A stretch of DNA of 64,000 nt from Aplectana chamaeleonis (GCA_029168955.1 JAPDOI010000901.1:62001-126000); one strand, 5' to 3'. Shown: positions 20,700-32,123, counted from the stretch's first letter. Notes: a model not told the origin generated them from the sequence alone. Program-made: numbers and translations.

Positions 20700-21005
20700 G
20701 TACATAAAGTGTGCTCGAATGAGAATGGCGGCCCACGCGGCTGGCGTGCTTGGCAGGCGGCCGTCGAATGCGCCGCCATCGGACTAGTGTTGGATCTCAA
20801 CGACGGCCGTCCCCTCTCCCCGTCTGTAGACTGATTGATCGGCGCAGTGCTTGCTGCCAGCCGGTGCCGGCCCCGTTCGTAGTCGATGGCGGTGGAGACT
20901 TTTTGCATGCTCGTCCTAGAGCGGCGAACGCGACGACCGCCTGCCAAGCACGCCGACCGCATGAGCCGCCATTCTCATTCGGACGCACCTTACGCATGTC
21001 TTGCA
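20700..21005. mobile_element. Short inverted-repeat element, family Q (copy 1)
   Basis: The left arm has GAATGAGAATGGCGGC, GGCGTGCTTGGCAGGCGG and CGTCGAATGCGCCGC; the right arm carries the inverse of all three. Arms are about 90 bp and the whole is about 300 bp. The same termini bound the larger structure at 25717-28040. Confidence 0.75.
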
Positions 21006-21122
21006 AAACATTCATAACCTACAGTCATTATTTTTTCTAACGAAACGCTTTCAAAAGTCTCAGATATCAATATTATGGCACCAACTTAACGTCACGCAGA
21101 TGGCGCTGTGTTGCTTCAGTGC

Positions 21123-21614
21123 TTAAAGGCACAGGACACCCAAAAAATTATTTTTCAGATTTCATGCGTATCTTGAGAGAGCCATTTTCTAATCACAATA
21201 TTACCTCTGAAATAGTCCAACACTCTTTACGAACGGGGATATAGATCGAAATGCAAGAATGCGTGCATTTTAAGGGCAAAAATTTGGTGGTTGTCTTAGG
21301 CCACTATTTCTCTTAATTCGCAATCGCTGCACGAGAGCAAAATAGGATGAGGAGATAGACCGGCAATGGACTGCAGAACAACTACTTATTGAGAATTCAT
21401 TCATCCATTTAGCCGCTATCGAGTTCGACGATTTGGTAGGGGGTGTTGCCCGTGGTGGAGAGCGAGGGAGGTCGGGCTCATGGTGGTCGCTTATATCTCG
21501 CTTAGTTGAAGGAATTGAGATCTCGCACTTTGGCACGCGTTATACAGAAGGGGTCTACTACACAAATACACGAAAATCTCAAAACCCATATCTGAGGGTG
21601 TACTGTGCCTTTAA
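21123..21614. mobile_element. TTAA-flanked element, subfamily A (copy 2)
   Basis: TTAAAGGCACAGGACACCC on the left and GAGGGTGTACTGTGCCTTTAA on the right bound 492 bp. The right TTAA (21611-21614) is also the left TTAA of the next copy. Confidence 0.85.
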
Positions 21615-22118
21615 AGGCACAGGACACCCAAAAAATTAGTTATCAGATTTCATGTTTTTCTTGGAGACATGCTTTTCTTAGAGAGAGTCACACGCTGATT
21701 ACAGTGGTATCTCTGAAATCGTCCAAGACCCCCTTTGAACAGAGTTGTGGCTCTCCAAAGATGCCTACACTTTGAACGTAAAAAATTGGTGGACGAGTTG
21801 TCTCAGGCCTTTAACTCTCTTCATTCGCGATCGTTGCGCGAGTGCGAGCCAGTATATAGAGACAGTCCGGCAATGGACTGAAGAACGACGACTTGATGAG
21901 ATTCCTTTATCCATAAGCAGCTATCGAGTCCGAAAATCTGATAGGAGGCCGGGCCTATGGTGGTGAGCGAAGGGGGTCGGGCCTGTGGTGGTCGCTTATA
22001 TCTCGCTTATTTGAAGGAATTGATATTTCGCTTTTGGCACGTGCTATACAGGAGGGGTTTTCTACACAATTACCTGAAAATCTCAAAATTTATATCTGAG
22101 GGTGTACTGTGCCTTTAA
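21611..22118. mobile_element. TTAA-flanked element, subfamily A (copy 3), in tandem
   Basis: Same termini and orientation as the preceding copy and joined to it through one shared TTAA. It contains GGTGGACGAGTTGTCTCAGG and GGAGGCCGGGCCTATGGTGG, and is 508 bp long. Confidence 0.85.
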
Positions 22119-22217
22119 GAAAAGCGCTACACAACTGGTGACATTTCGTGTCATCTTTGAGAGTTTCGGCCGAGAAATAGCCAACCTTGTTCCGCAGTGG
22201 GTCCTAGTGGGCTATGT

Positions 22218-22276
22218 CTCGGTTATTTCTCGTTTTTTACCCGAAACGGACAAGGAATAGCCGAGAAATAACCGAG
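22218..22276. repeat. Perfect 15-bp hairpin
   Basis: CTCGGTTATTTCTCG and CGAGAAATAACCGAG are exact inverses separated by 29 nt. Further TTATTTCTCGGC variants occur to 22500. Confidence 0.8.
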
Positions 22277-22319
22277 CAATAACGAGAAGTGCCCAAGACG
22301 CAGCCATCGGCGGCTCGCC

Positions 22320-22455
22320 GAGCCGCCATCCAGGGCGGCCAGCGGTTGGGCGGGGCCTGCGAAGGCCAAGCTAGGTTCGTGTACCTAAAACTTGGTTATT
22401 TGTACCGACGGAGGTGTTGACACCTGAACCATGCCTCTGGAATGCGTCGTATACT
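22320..22455. repeat. Dispersed GC-rich repeat, family L (copy 3)
   Basis: GGTTGGGCGGGGCC, GTACCTAAAACTTGGTTA and GGAATGCGTCGTATACTTACC match the 11210 copy in the same orientation. Confidence 0.6.
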
Positions 22456-22544
22456 TACCGAGAGAGCTTTATTTCTCGGCTATTTCGCGGCTTATTGGGG
22501 GCGAGCATTATTTGGCGGCGACTTCGCGGTTAGTACACGCCAAC

Positions 22545-22990
22545 CAGGCATTCAGGCTCCGCCCATACGTGGCGAGAGCGTGAGATTACGCCAAATCTAT
22601 GGTCATCGTGGGCACACGATTCGCTAGCCGCTCACAGGCGCTCCTTCTCGCGCGCCCTCGCCCTCTCGCTCTCGCGCGCCTGCGCCAGCACCACGAAGCA
22701 AGCGGCAAGTTTCAAGCTTACTGCTCCATCACTAAAACAGGTGGCATTAAACCTGTATCAAAACCACTTCCCTTGTTTTTCGTAATCCCACCACGGACAT
22801 TAAAAACCGTGGGAAACCATCAGCCGTTGCGACGATTTGAGCGATTAATCACCCGATCAAACCTTTTAAATCGAATCAACATGAGGCAGGGGTGTTTGCC
22901 TGTGTTAATTTGCAGGCAGCGTTGATGAGCGTCGAGAGGCGCACAACAGCGGAAGCGCCCGCTCTCGCTACGTATGGACGCTGCCTTAGC
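22545..22990. repeat. Inverted-repeat pair
   Basis: CCCATACGTGGCGAGAGCG near 22562 recurs inversely as CGCTCTCGCTACGTATGG near 22960; TCAGGCTCCGC and GCGGAAGCGC extend the pairing. The interior has CTCGCGCGCC repeats and no recognised gene. Confidence 0.55.
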
Positions 22991-23457
22991 GGCTATTCTT
23001 GGTCAAAACTCTCACAGTCAGAGGCAGCAAGCACAGTTCAGCCGCAAAGCTAGTCGGGATCTGTATTCAATCGCCCCGAGATGACCGTTACAACGATTCG
23101 AGATGTTTAAAGGTAGCCTTCACTGCATCCGGTGAAACGAAGCATAAACTTCATAAGACGTTTCGCGAAGTCCGCATTGAACTATACAATACCTAGCACT
23201 GAATGCAGGTCACAATCATCATTCAGTTGATCGTACGTTATCTGAAGAAATAAAGCTAGAATAATCGCAGAACTTTTCGATTTTTTTCGATAACGATTCC
23301 TTTCGCCGGAAGGACAAAAACCAATAATGCACACCTATTGCAAGTAGGCTCTCATTGAGGCCGTGAGTCATGCTCAATTCCGTGGCTTAAACCCTTTGAA
23401 AACGACTACGAATTTTAGTAGTAACTGCGAATTTCATGCCTTCTTTCTTTTTTACAC
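22991..23457. other. No supported gene
   Basis: A 65-codon frame at 22999 is not recognisable. Confidence 0.4.
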
Positions 23458-24035
23458 TTAAAGGCAGTGGTCGCGATCAAATATGTTTGTCGTCTTTTTC
23501 CCTCTAAACCCTTTTCTCACGATGAAAAAGTTTTTGATCCGCAACGTAAACTTTGGGTTTCTCTAAGAAGAACAAAGATAAAAGTTTGATGAAAAGGGCC
23601 AGTAGGTGGGTGAAAATCCCGTGGACCAGCAGATTCATCGAATCACCACGTCATATAACACCACCGCTCTTTTCACCAGAGGAACTGTTGCCGGATTTCC
23701 GATTACTCTTTAATCCATAAAACTTTTTTCCATCCAAGCATATGCTCTGAACAGTCTTATTTTTGAAGGTTTTTCGCTACAAGATATGTAAAACAAAGTC
23801 AACTACTCGAAAATTTCGGAGAGCGAAACCATTTCCGACATCTGGATTGTTCAAAGTTCGCAGTGCCCCGGAACACAAAGAACAGTCGTAATAAAATTTT
23901 TCAGAGGTTTTTTAAACGGTTTTTTTCTTTGATAATGAAGAGTTTCATGGGGGCTTTTCTTCACTTCGTGGTTTTGCCCGCTCAGAAACACAAAAGACTA
24001 TAATATGATTTTTTTATCGTGGAAACTGCCTTCAG
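23458..24035. mobile_element. TTAA-flanked element, subfamily D (copy 1)
   Basis: TTAAAGGCAGTGGTCGCGAT at the left; TTTATCGTGGAAACTGCCTT at the right with a degenerate TTAA. It shares CTTGTCGTCTTTTTC and CTCTAAACCCTTTTCT with copy 2 at 28423. 578 bp, non-coding. Confidence 0.8.
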
Positions 24036-24330
24036 CAAGGCTTGAAAGAAGTTGAAGGGTCTCAACTCGTCATCTTCTGTCAGTGGATGCACATTAGGAT
24101 TATTTCCGCATTTTGTTCCGATTTCCGCACCCATTTTTCGGATTTCAGAAATCCGAGGTCTAAAAACCCGCGGAAATCGGAATTCGGAAATCGGAAGTCG
24201 GAATTCCGCTCATTCCTGGTACGTACCCTTGACGCTCAATTTGCTCGTGGAACAATCGAATGTTCTGGGGAGTCTGCTCATTCTGAAAAGTCGACTATCA
24301 AATTCATTTGAAAGTTTAAATAGATTTTCA
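24036..24330. repeat. TTCCG/CGGAA-rich degenerate repeat
   Basis: GATTTCCG and its inverse CGGAAATC alternate between 24105 and 24215, ending AATTCCGCTCATTCCTGG, which resembles the right terminus of the hAT-like MITE at 218-476. No CAGGGATGAGC left end was found. Confidence 0.5.
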
Positions 24331-25716
24331 AATGTTCGGTTTTTTGAGTAATTCGAAAATTGGCCTTTTTCGAATTTGCGATTTGTCGAATCGTCCGAGA
24401 ATTTGCCTTTTTCGAATATTCGAGTTTTCGAAGAATTCGAAGTCGACTTCTTCAGTTGAATGGTTTTTTTTAATCATTCGATTCGCTTAAGGTATAATTA
24501 ACACACTGACCTTTTTTGAAGAGTTATGGATTATGTGGTGCAAATTTGAGAGCTCAAGCTTTGTGAGTGATGTTAGCCGGGTACAGTTGTAGAACTGTGC
24601 GCGAAAACATCAAATGTGTTTAGCGCTGACGTCTTTAATATTTTTAACAGTCTCACGAGACTCGATACTTCACTCCTCCTTATTTCCAGCGCTTGTTGAG
24701 CTAGAAACATCAGCTAACAGAGGGGTGAATCACATCATAGTCCACCCTTCCATAAGCAGTTTATAGATGCAAGAAAAATAAGCGGGTAAATTACTACAAA
24801 CGCATAGTGCTTGAACTAGTAAGTTTTATCCCTTTTCTCAATTTTCCAAAATATAATAATCAATTGAAAACTCAATTTGTGGTATGTTCCTATGTTAGGA
24901 AAATGAAAGTCAAAAGTTCAGAGCCAGAGACCAGTTCTACTCATAGGCAAATACTGCGGGATTTCGGGGTCATGTTCAAGAATTGCGCTCCAGGGAGTCG
25001 AATTTCAGGGGAAGTGGCGTGTGATAGGACTCACACCACGAACTAAAAGCGTCTTTTTATAGTGGAGATGAGCACGTGTGTGAGAGATGTGCAACTGCAT
25101 ACATGTACGTGGATAAGTATTGTTTCACTAGACGGCCACGCCTCTAAGCAAACATGGACGGTCAAAAGTTCAATTGAAATCTGCTCTAGTGGACTCAAGA
25201 GATTGTAGGAATTATTCATTATTATTAAAGAACTACATGCAGATGTGTTGGACAGACGGCAAGCAATTTGCATTATTCATGAAATATTACAACGCTAATG
25301 CGCTGGTCACCTTCCCATTAAGTGACGCACAGATTTGTATCGAAGTACGAAAATTCGTTTCAGGGTTAGAACATGCTTTCAATATTGATACCTGATTGAA
25401 TTGCCGAACTTCAAACAAAGAAATGGCCTAGTCCCGCGAACGAAAAGTTCAGGGGTACACGAGGACAGCCACTTATTTTGTGATGCTGACCCGGTAGAAC
25501 TACGCTCATTTCTTGACAATACATCGCTATGATAATTATTTCGGGACGTCCGATGATTACGGCTAGTCGCGGTATGTATTGTACACCCAAAGCCGACTTT
25601 TGAAAATGGAATACCTCTGTTGATCCCGAAATGAACTATTTTGAACTGAGTTATGACGAAAGGGCACAAAAAGCACTATTTCTGAATTTCTCTTGTCCAG
25701 AACTCACGAGGATATG
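24331..25716. other. Degenerate TTCGAA repeat, then no supported gene
   Basis: To about 24485 the sequence is TTTTTCGAATATTCGA-like. Beyond it are short unrecognised frames. CTCTAGTGGACTCAAGAGA at about 25182 recurs at about 26846. Confidence 0.4.
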
Positions 25717-26549
25717 ACCAGAATGTACGTACATAAAGTGTGTCCGAATGAGACTGACCAACCATGCGGCCAGCGTGCATGCCAGACGGCCGTCGCGTGC
25801 GCCGCTCTCGGACGAGCATGCAAAACGACGGAGAGTCTTACCCCGCAGCCCTGGGTCCAGCAGGTGTGGGTAGCTTGCCAACGAGTGGAAGGGGCGAGTC
25901 GTAAAATTCTCGGGAGAAACGGAAAGTTGGATGGGGTTCGTAAAAATTTCGGGTGGAAAAGCTTTAAATTTAATGAAGTAAAAGAAGCAAAAACGTTGTA
26001 GCAGTTTCAGAAGAGTGGTTCCTGCGAATTAGAAAGAATACGCAGCTGTTTAAAACCTGAGAAGAACAAGTTTCAAGTCTATTAAACTGTTTTTAATCCT
26101 TTTGCAGACGGAAATTCGCTGTACTTCATCTGAAAAATAACACTATAAGACGTACGACCCTACATTAAAAAACAAAACCCAACTTCAAAAAGAAGAAGCT
26201 GAATCAAACATAGAACTCCTCACAAAGTGTCACAGTTTCCTTTGACCAACCCGACTGAAGTGCAAGAGTGTAGGCGTGGTAAGGTGGTGGACGTTGGCAA
26301 GCCACGTTGGAGAATCGCAAAGTGTTCGCCATTAATATCCAACGGGTGGCATTCCTTCAGCGAGAAAATTCCGGACCACCAAGGGCCCAGATTTGTAATG
26401 GGACGGTGTAAATATTTGCACACAGCTCTTTGTCGCAGCCTCTCAAACTTCTGAATTAATTATACATTCAATATGTATGATGATGAAGTTAAGCGCAAGC
26501 GCTGAAACTACGCGACATCAACTCAAATGTTTCACCCGCCCTCTTCTCC

Positions 26550-26584
26550 ATTTCTCTCTCTCTCTCAGAACGTTGGGGGGGGGG
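26550..26584. repeat. CT microsatellite and G10 run
   Basis: TTTCTCTCTCTCTCTC is followed within ten bases by ten consecutive G. Confidence 0.9.
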
Positions 26585-26868
26585 TGCGCCGGCCGCACCG
26601 GTCCTCTGGCTCATGGAGGGCGCGAGGCCCGGACGCGGTTGCGCAAAGTTTGCGAGGCGTCAACGCTTCACATTATTGCTGTATTACCTTTAGTCGTTCT
26701 CGCTTATTTTTAGCCCGAGTGGAGGCTAATCCGTATTTCTCGCATTCTTCTTGTAGATTATTACTTGTAAATGAAATCATCAGTAAAGCGAAATGCCAAT
26801 ATATTGATTACAACCTTGTATTCATAATACAATTTATTAAGTCTCTAGTGGACTCAAGAGACAATTTA

Positions 26869-27360
26869 TTAAAGGCAGTGTTCACGATAAAAAATGTGTT
26901 TCAGTTACCACTAGGAATGGGTAGTAGAGGGGCACATTGTAACGTTGACGTCGAAAGAACGCATGAAAACGAGCCAGGAAGAGCCCCAAAAGAGCTCGAA
27001 GTTGCAACTTCGAGCGCATTGAAACCCCAAAAGCGCATCACACGCCCACCGACGTGAACAAATGAATGCTCGAGATCGTCAGATGAGCGATGATTTCCAA
27101 TCATTCGCCCCGTTCTTCCCTTCATTCCTAACTTCTCTCTTTACTCAGGTCAGCTCGCATAGATCGGCTACAAAAGACCGAAGTTACAAACCTTGGACAA
27201 CTCGTCCACCATGTTTCCTTAGCTCAATCTTTGAGGGACCATAACTCCGTTCCCAGAAGGTCTTGTACGATTTCAGGGACATCATTGGAATCAGCGTGGG
27301 GCAGTTTTCAAGATAGGCTGAAAACAGAAAAACGATTTTCATCGTGAATACTGCCTTTAA
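26869..27360. mobile_element. TTAA-flanked element, subfamily B (copy 3), inverted
   Basis: TTAAAGGCAGTGTTCACGAT and ATCGTGAATACTGCCTTTAA are exact-type inverted ends with intact TTAA on both sides; 492 bp. Relative to copy 2 it is inverted (ACAACTCGTCCACCATG, TCTTGTACGATTTCAGG). A perfect 22-bp palindrome, GCTCGAAGTTG plus its inverse, lies at 26994-27015. Confidence 0.9.
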
Positions 27361-28040
27361 GTCTCAAAATACAAGGTATAGCAAATCATATATCCTCGAA
27401 AATGTGTCATTCGCAAACACACTTCGAGTTTCACCCAACACTAAATTTCAGTCCATTGCCCAAAATCCAGGACGAGGTCGCGTATTTGGACGAGTTATAC
27501 CCCGCAGCCACCGTGAGCGTTAGCTGCGAGTCTTTGTACTATATACTGGATCCAAATAACTCGACCAAACGAAGAGTTTGGTTTTGGCCTGAGTGTCCGT
27601 TTCTTCGCGAATCCAATCGCGAGGCGGGTTCTCGCTGCGGTAATATCACTCGGGTAACAGCTGCGACTCCACCATAATTCGATTATGAGAGATTAAAATC
27701 GGCAATTTTTTTGATGTTCTTGTCATAAGAGCGTCTCTGGGGGGGGGGTCCTACAGCTTTCTCAAGTTTTGGGCTCGGACTGACCAACAAAGGAAGAGGA
27801 GGATCGTAAGTATTTCGCGACTTTTCCATACGGGCTGCTGAGCCATGCCGCAGCCACTAGGAGTGGGCCCGGCAGCGGCTAACAGAAAGCCAACTACGTT
27901 GGTGAATCAACTCTAAAATCGAAAGGATGCTAGCCGTTTGACCACTCGTCCTAAAGCGGCGCACCCAACGGCCGAGTGCCACGCACTCCGGCCGCATGGT
28001 TGGCCAGTCTCATTCGGACACACTTTATGCATGTTCTGGT

Positions 28041-28422
28041 GCTAATTCAAAGAGTTCTGTATATCAACGCAGTTACTGGCGCCGACAAAATTTAGCTGCT
28101 GATGACTTCAAATAACCTCTATAACAGAGTTTTGAGGCAAATACGTCGTAGCGTTTTTGAAATAAACAAAAGTCGGATTATAGTCTGGAAGACTGCCCGA
28201 TAGGTGTACCCTACCTTCTGGGGGAACCTCGTGACAGGGTCAAGAAAAGTCTTCAGCAGCTATAAACACGGATTTGAAAACGCCATTAAAAGTGCATTGA
28301 GTGGCATGAATTTTCCTAAGAACGGCGTTTTTCGACCAAATGTGCCTCCTTAATTGAACAAAGAAGTAACGCTCACTCCCGGCAAACGTCGAGCGAAGAG
28401 CTCTTTAGGAATGCCACAGATC
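28041..28422. other. No supported gene
   Basis: No repeat ends or recognisable frames. Confidence 0.4.
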
Positions 28423-28979
28423 TTAAAGGCAGTGGTCGCGATCAAATATGCTTGTCGTCTTTTTCTCTCTAAACCCTTTTCTGGTTTTCGAGTAGTAGGA
28501 CCTACGAGAAAAAATCGCGAAAAAATCACTGTTTTGGAGCGAATTTGAAGCCTGAACTTTCTTGTCTTTTGATGGTGGACGAGCCCACTCCACATCAACG
28601 GCTACGATGACCTCTTATATCCCGAACATCAGCTGGCTTGAAATTGAATTTCAATCAACGAACCTTCGAATTTATGTACACATCTAGTCAAAAACATTGA
28701 CTGGAGTGCTTTCTTTCATTGCTCAACTGTTTTTATTAGGTGAATTTGCATTTATTTCTTCCTCTGAATCTCGTTGATTTTTGACTGCTCGCCATGACAC
28801 TGCGATCTTTTTCGTCATCGCTGTGCACTTGTGCACGAACTGGATTCTTTGGGCCCTAGAAACTCTAACTCCAGCCCATTTTTCACCGCGCTACCTTCAT
28901 AGTTTTTCAGCTGTTTTTGATCTAAGCTGATTTTTGTAGTTTTTTCGATAACGTTTTTCATCGTGACCACTGCCTTTAA
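28423..28979. mobile_element. TTAA-flanked element, subfamily D (copy 2)
   Basis: TTAAAGGCAGTGGTCGCGAT and CATCGTGACCACTGCCTTTAA bound 557 bp with intact TTAA at both ends. The terminal inverted repeat is about 20 bp. Confidence 0.9.
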
Positions 28980-29010
28980 ATACAACAAGGAAAATATATA
29001 TTGCAGAGAT

Positions 29011-29481
29011 ACAGTACCGCGGATGTTTTTTGCAAAAACTGCGTTTTGCGTCGTTTTTTGAGCTGAGAAAGCGCCGCATCGCCATAACTCCTTTCAAAAT
29101 TGACGAAATGAGTTTCTCAGGAAGTTCTTGTGTTCCTCTATGCGAAGCGAATGGAAGGGTGCGAGTAGAAAGCCCTTGTAACAACGGTATTCCGTAACTA
29201 CGGTATACATCGACCACAGGTCAAAACAGAACAGATTTCTGCTGTCATGACCATCTGATCAGTTCATAATGAGGGATTTTGTAGTACAAATATTCGATAA
29301 ACTTCTGGAGCTGGATCTATGATTTTGTAACACTATCGTATAGGTTTGAATGGAAACAATCCAAAATGCTTTCAGAATTGAAATTGGACCACTTTGAAAC
29401 AAGTTATGACGTTGCGGCGCTTTGTGAGCGCAAAAAAACGTGGCGAAACGCTTTCTTTGCAAGAAATTTGCTCGGTACTGT
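29011..29481. mobile_element. Long-TIR non-coding element, family O
   Basis: Arms of about 90 bp: ACAGTACCGCGGATGTTTTT, GCAAAAACTGCG and AAGCGCCGCATCGCCATAAC on the left are matched inversely by GTTATGACGTTGCGGCGCTT and CTCGGTACTGT on the right. The element is 471 bp; no coding sequence. Confidence 0.75.
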
Positions 29482-30444
29482 AGGCACGGAATGACTCCAA
29501 AATCCGGGGATGAAATTGCTCGTGGTATGAGAAACACTTAGGCGCGAAAACAGCAGTTCACTATTAGCAGCATAAATGCAGATGTTTTTGGAACTATTCA
29601 AATTCGAATGCTTCTATGATCGGAGATATCCGAATAACTTCATTTTCCGAGGTGCGAATACCATTCGGTATTGTCAAAATAAGACGATTTCGAGTTTTCG
29701 AATGTGAACAGGTATTGCAAAGGAAATGTGCGGATATACTAGCTCTGACTGAACGGAGCTTTCGGCTGTAGATGTTCCAAAAATCTGAGAAAACCTTGAG
29801 AATTTAGAAACGCTTCAATAACAGTGAACTAATCACTTTTTGCCTAAAATAAGAAACGAAGAAATATTCCTGAAAGCGGTTGAAGTGGGGGGTCCTTCCA
29901 AATTTTCAACAGAAACGAGATTCAACAACAAAAATAAACCCTTAATAAGCTCGGAAGTGTAAAGCGGCGTAACTGGGCAATATTTTGCACCGGAAGAGAC
30001 CCATACGTCAATGGGCGGATTTCAAGCGTAATGGGATTTGCAGACCAAATCTTTCCAGTTTGGGGTCGGAAGGGTCCATTTCCGGCTCCTTTCAGTGTTT
30101 TTTTAAATATTTTGTTGCATTGGACGCCTGGCCTTTATATTTCCCATAATAAAATAAAAATCTGTACGGTGGACGCTGTAACGAAAAGTTTATGAAATAC
30201 ATGTTGACATTACCCCAGCAATGCGATGCCGTGCCAATTTTCGGGTCCAAAAAAGGCAGATAGCGTTTGTGTCAGAACGGTATTCTCATGATTCTTCTGT
30301 GTGTGCGTTCGGAACAAAGGCTAGAGATGAGAGCGCGAAGGAAATACGCAAGGAGCAGCATCACGTGCGTACGTGCGATGGATTAGTTGTTGGAAATTTG
30401 TTCCGAGCTAGAATGTACTGAAGTCCGCGGCTTGTTTCCATCTT
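29482..30444. other. No supported gene
   Basis: AT-rich, with only short unrecognised frames in about 960 bp. Confidence 0.4.
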
Positions 30445-30902
30445 GATACCTTACCTTAATGGTCCATCTTCATCGGCGGTCTTCTCGATGTGGACCACAT
30501 TCTCTCCAGGATTTCCTGAAAAAAAAAGCAACGGCCATCCAATGTTTTAGACCTCTTCGTTTGAATGACCTGTTAAATGTGTCAGCCCAACGTGTTGCAG
30601 GGAGGGCCAAGAGTTCTTTTAACGCCTCGTGGGTACCAGTAGGTGATCCTGGTGCTCCATCTATCGTCGTTTCGGCGTACAACGTGTCCTGCCCATCTGT
30701 GTTTCGCGGACTCGATATGGGACAACGCGTCTCGGATACCAGACTCCTTCTGAAGCTCCATGGCGACAAAGGTGCTCTTGTTGTGAGCCCATGTTTCGGT
30801 AGCATAGCAAAGAGCTGGCAGCGCAGTGGAGTCAAAGAGGTGAGCCTGCAGCTTAACATCCTGGACCTCACTGGTCACCTCTCAAATTGTGCCCACTGCT
30901 GA
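30445..30902 (-). pseudogene. RTE C-terminal region
   Basis: Contains LFDSTALPALCYATETWA, then SAKHRWAGHVVRRNDDRWST, YPRGVKRTLGPP and, in a neighbouring frame, RWADTFNRSF and GLKHWMAVA. These are the conserved C-terminal blocks of RTE proteins (RWAGH...R.DDRW...PR..KR..GRPP.RW.D). At least one frameshift near 30600 splits the block. Confidence 0.85.
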
Positions 30903-31131
30903 CCACGCTGCTCTTCTTCGTCGACCGATTTTGTTCGTCAAGTCGTTTATCATTTTGACTTCTCGACCGAGGTACACGTAGCTGTCGACTTTGTCCAGTT
31001 GATATTCGCCGAGGTAAATTAGCCCATCATCGTACCACTGGCTCGCCATAGTCTGAATTTTTTTCATGTTCATCACTAGACCAATCGTCTTGCCTGCGCC
31101 ATCTAACTCCCTCTGCATCTCAGTCATCTCC

Positions 31132-31173
31132 GACATTGTGCTTATCAGCCTTGTCGCTGATAAGCACAATGTC
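31132..31173. repeat. Perfect 17-bp inverted duplication beside the FADD codons
   Basis: GACATTGTGCTTATCAG and CTGATAAGCACAATGTC are exact inverses separated by CCTTGTCG. The outer arm coincides with the codons just after the catalytic FADD of the reverse transcriptase. Confidence 0.9.
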
Positions 31174-31342
31174 GTCTGCGAACCGCAGATTCGAGAGCTT
31201 CTTTCCATCAGTATTCAAGCCTTTGTCGTCCCAGTCGAGTCAACACATCACATATTGGAGGGCAGACGTCAAAAGCTTCGGTGAAATTGTGTCACCTTGC
31301 CGGACCCCCTTTTTAATTGGAATTTGCCGCTTGCGTTCGAAC

Positions 31343-31516
31343 GGGTGGTGGCCATCCTGTATCAACACCAGCGCAGAGGGGGGAGAAATGGGGGAGGAGC
31401 GAGGTTTCCGATTAAACGCAAACGAGCTAGCCTCGTGTTGCGTCCAATCAGAAACCTCGCTCCTCATCCGTTTCTCCCGCCTCCTCAGGGGTGTTAATAC
31501 ACGATGGCCACCACCC
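31343..31516. mobile_element. 174-bp palindromic MITE inside the RTE reverse transcriptase
   Basis: The ends GGGTGGTGGCCATCCTGTAT and, read inversely, GGGTGGTGGCCATCGTGTAT form inverted repeats of about 27 bp with two mismatches; GAGGAGCGAGG and its inverse extend the palindrome. Identical octamers GTTCGAAC flank it (31335-31342, 31517-31524), as expected for an 8-bp target duplication. Because GTTCGAAC is itself palindromic, it could partly belong to the terminus. The frame on the two sides joins without gap if the element and one octamer are removed. Confidence 0.88.
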
Positions 31517-32123
31517 GTTCGAACAACTGAATAGTTGTGGATGTTCCTGAGTTACACTGCGCCAGTATGTTTACATAGGACGGCTCTACTCCGGCGTGTA
31601 ACAAAGTGTTGAGCACTCCATTTGTCTCCACCGAATGAAATGCTTTCTTGTAATCGACAAAGGTGAGGCACAACGACATTTTGTATTCCAGACATCGCTC
31701 GATCAATCGAGATATGGTGTGAATGTGATCCATATAACAGAAACCTTCTCTGAATCCGGCTTGTTCTACTGGTTGGTATGCATCCATAGTGACCTCCAAA
31801 CGATTGAGTATAATCTTGGTAAAGACCTTGTAGGGAATCGAAAGTAGAGCGATGGAGCGATAGTTTTCGATATCCTTTCTGTCTCCTTTCTTGAAAACCA
31901 ACACTGTTCTGGAGCATTTTCATTGATCTGGCATGGACCGAGTTTCGAGATAGGAGTTGAAGTGTTCAGCAAGTAATTTGCACGTGGCTTCGCCTCCTGC
32001 TACCAGCAGGTCTGCAGAAATGTCATCAAGATCAGAAGCTGTTTCTTTCCTAAGCGACCGCAAGACATTCTTGACTTCAGATGAAAGAATAGAAGGTACT
32101 GGATCTGCCGCAGGAGAATTTCA

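Larger units (their letters stand above)
25717..28040. mobile_element. Candidate 2.3-kb element with long TIRs, family Q
   Basis: The left end (25717-25840) ACCAGAATGT, CATAAAGTGTGTCCGAATGA, GAGACTGACCAACCATGCGG, GGACGAGCATGCAAAA is matched inversely at 27940-28040 by ATGGTTGGCCAGTCTCATTC and GGACACACTTTATGCATG. The arms align over about 110 bp. The interior holds a subfamily B TTAA element and unrecognised sequence; no transposase is visible. Two independent Q copies in inverted orientation is the alternative. Confidence 0.55.
30882..31904 (-). pseudogene. RTE reverse transcriptase core, interrupted
   Basis: Minus-strand motifs in order: FKKGDRKDIENYRSIALLS, KVFTKIILNRLE, EQAGFREGFCYMDHIHTI, TFVDYKKAFHSVE (first catalytic Asp), a MITE insertion after QLFER, then QIPIKKGVRQGDTISPKLL, LRFADDIVLIS (catalytic FADD, plus-strand 31171-31182), MQRELDGAGKTIGLVMN and YVYLGREV. 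The catalytic residues are intact, but frames shift near the FADD block. Removing the MITE and one target copy would restore the flanking frame, so the insertion is late relative to retrotransposition. Confidence 0.9.

Noticed and set aside
26550..26584. G10 run as a G-quadruplex
   Set aside because: A single run without the spaced G-tracts needed for a clear intramolecular quadruplex.
31141..31534. Plus-strand 132-codon ORF
   Set aside because: It is the shadow of the minus-strand RTE reverse transcriptase and its MITE.
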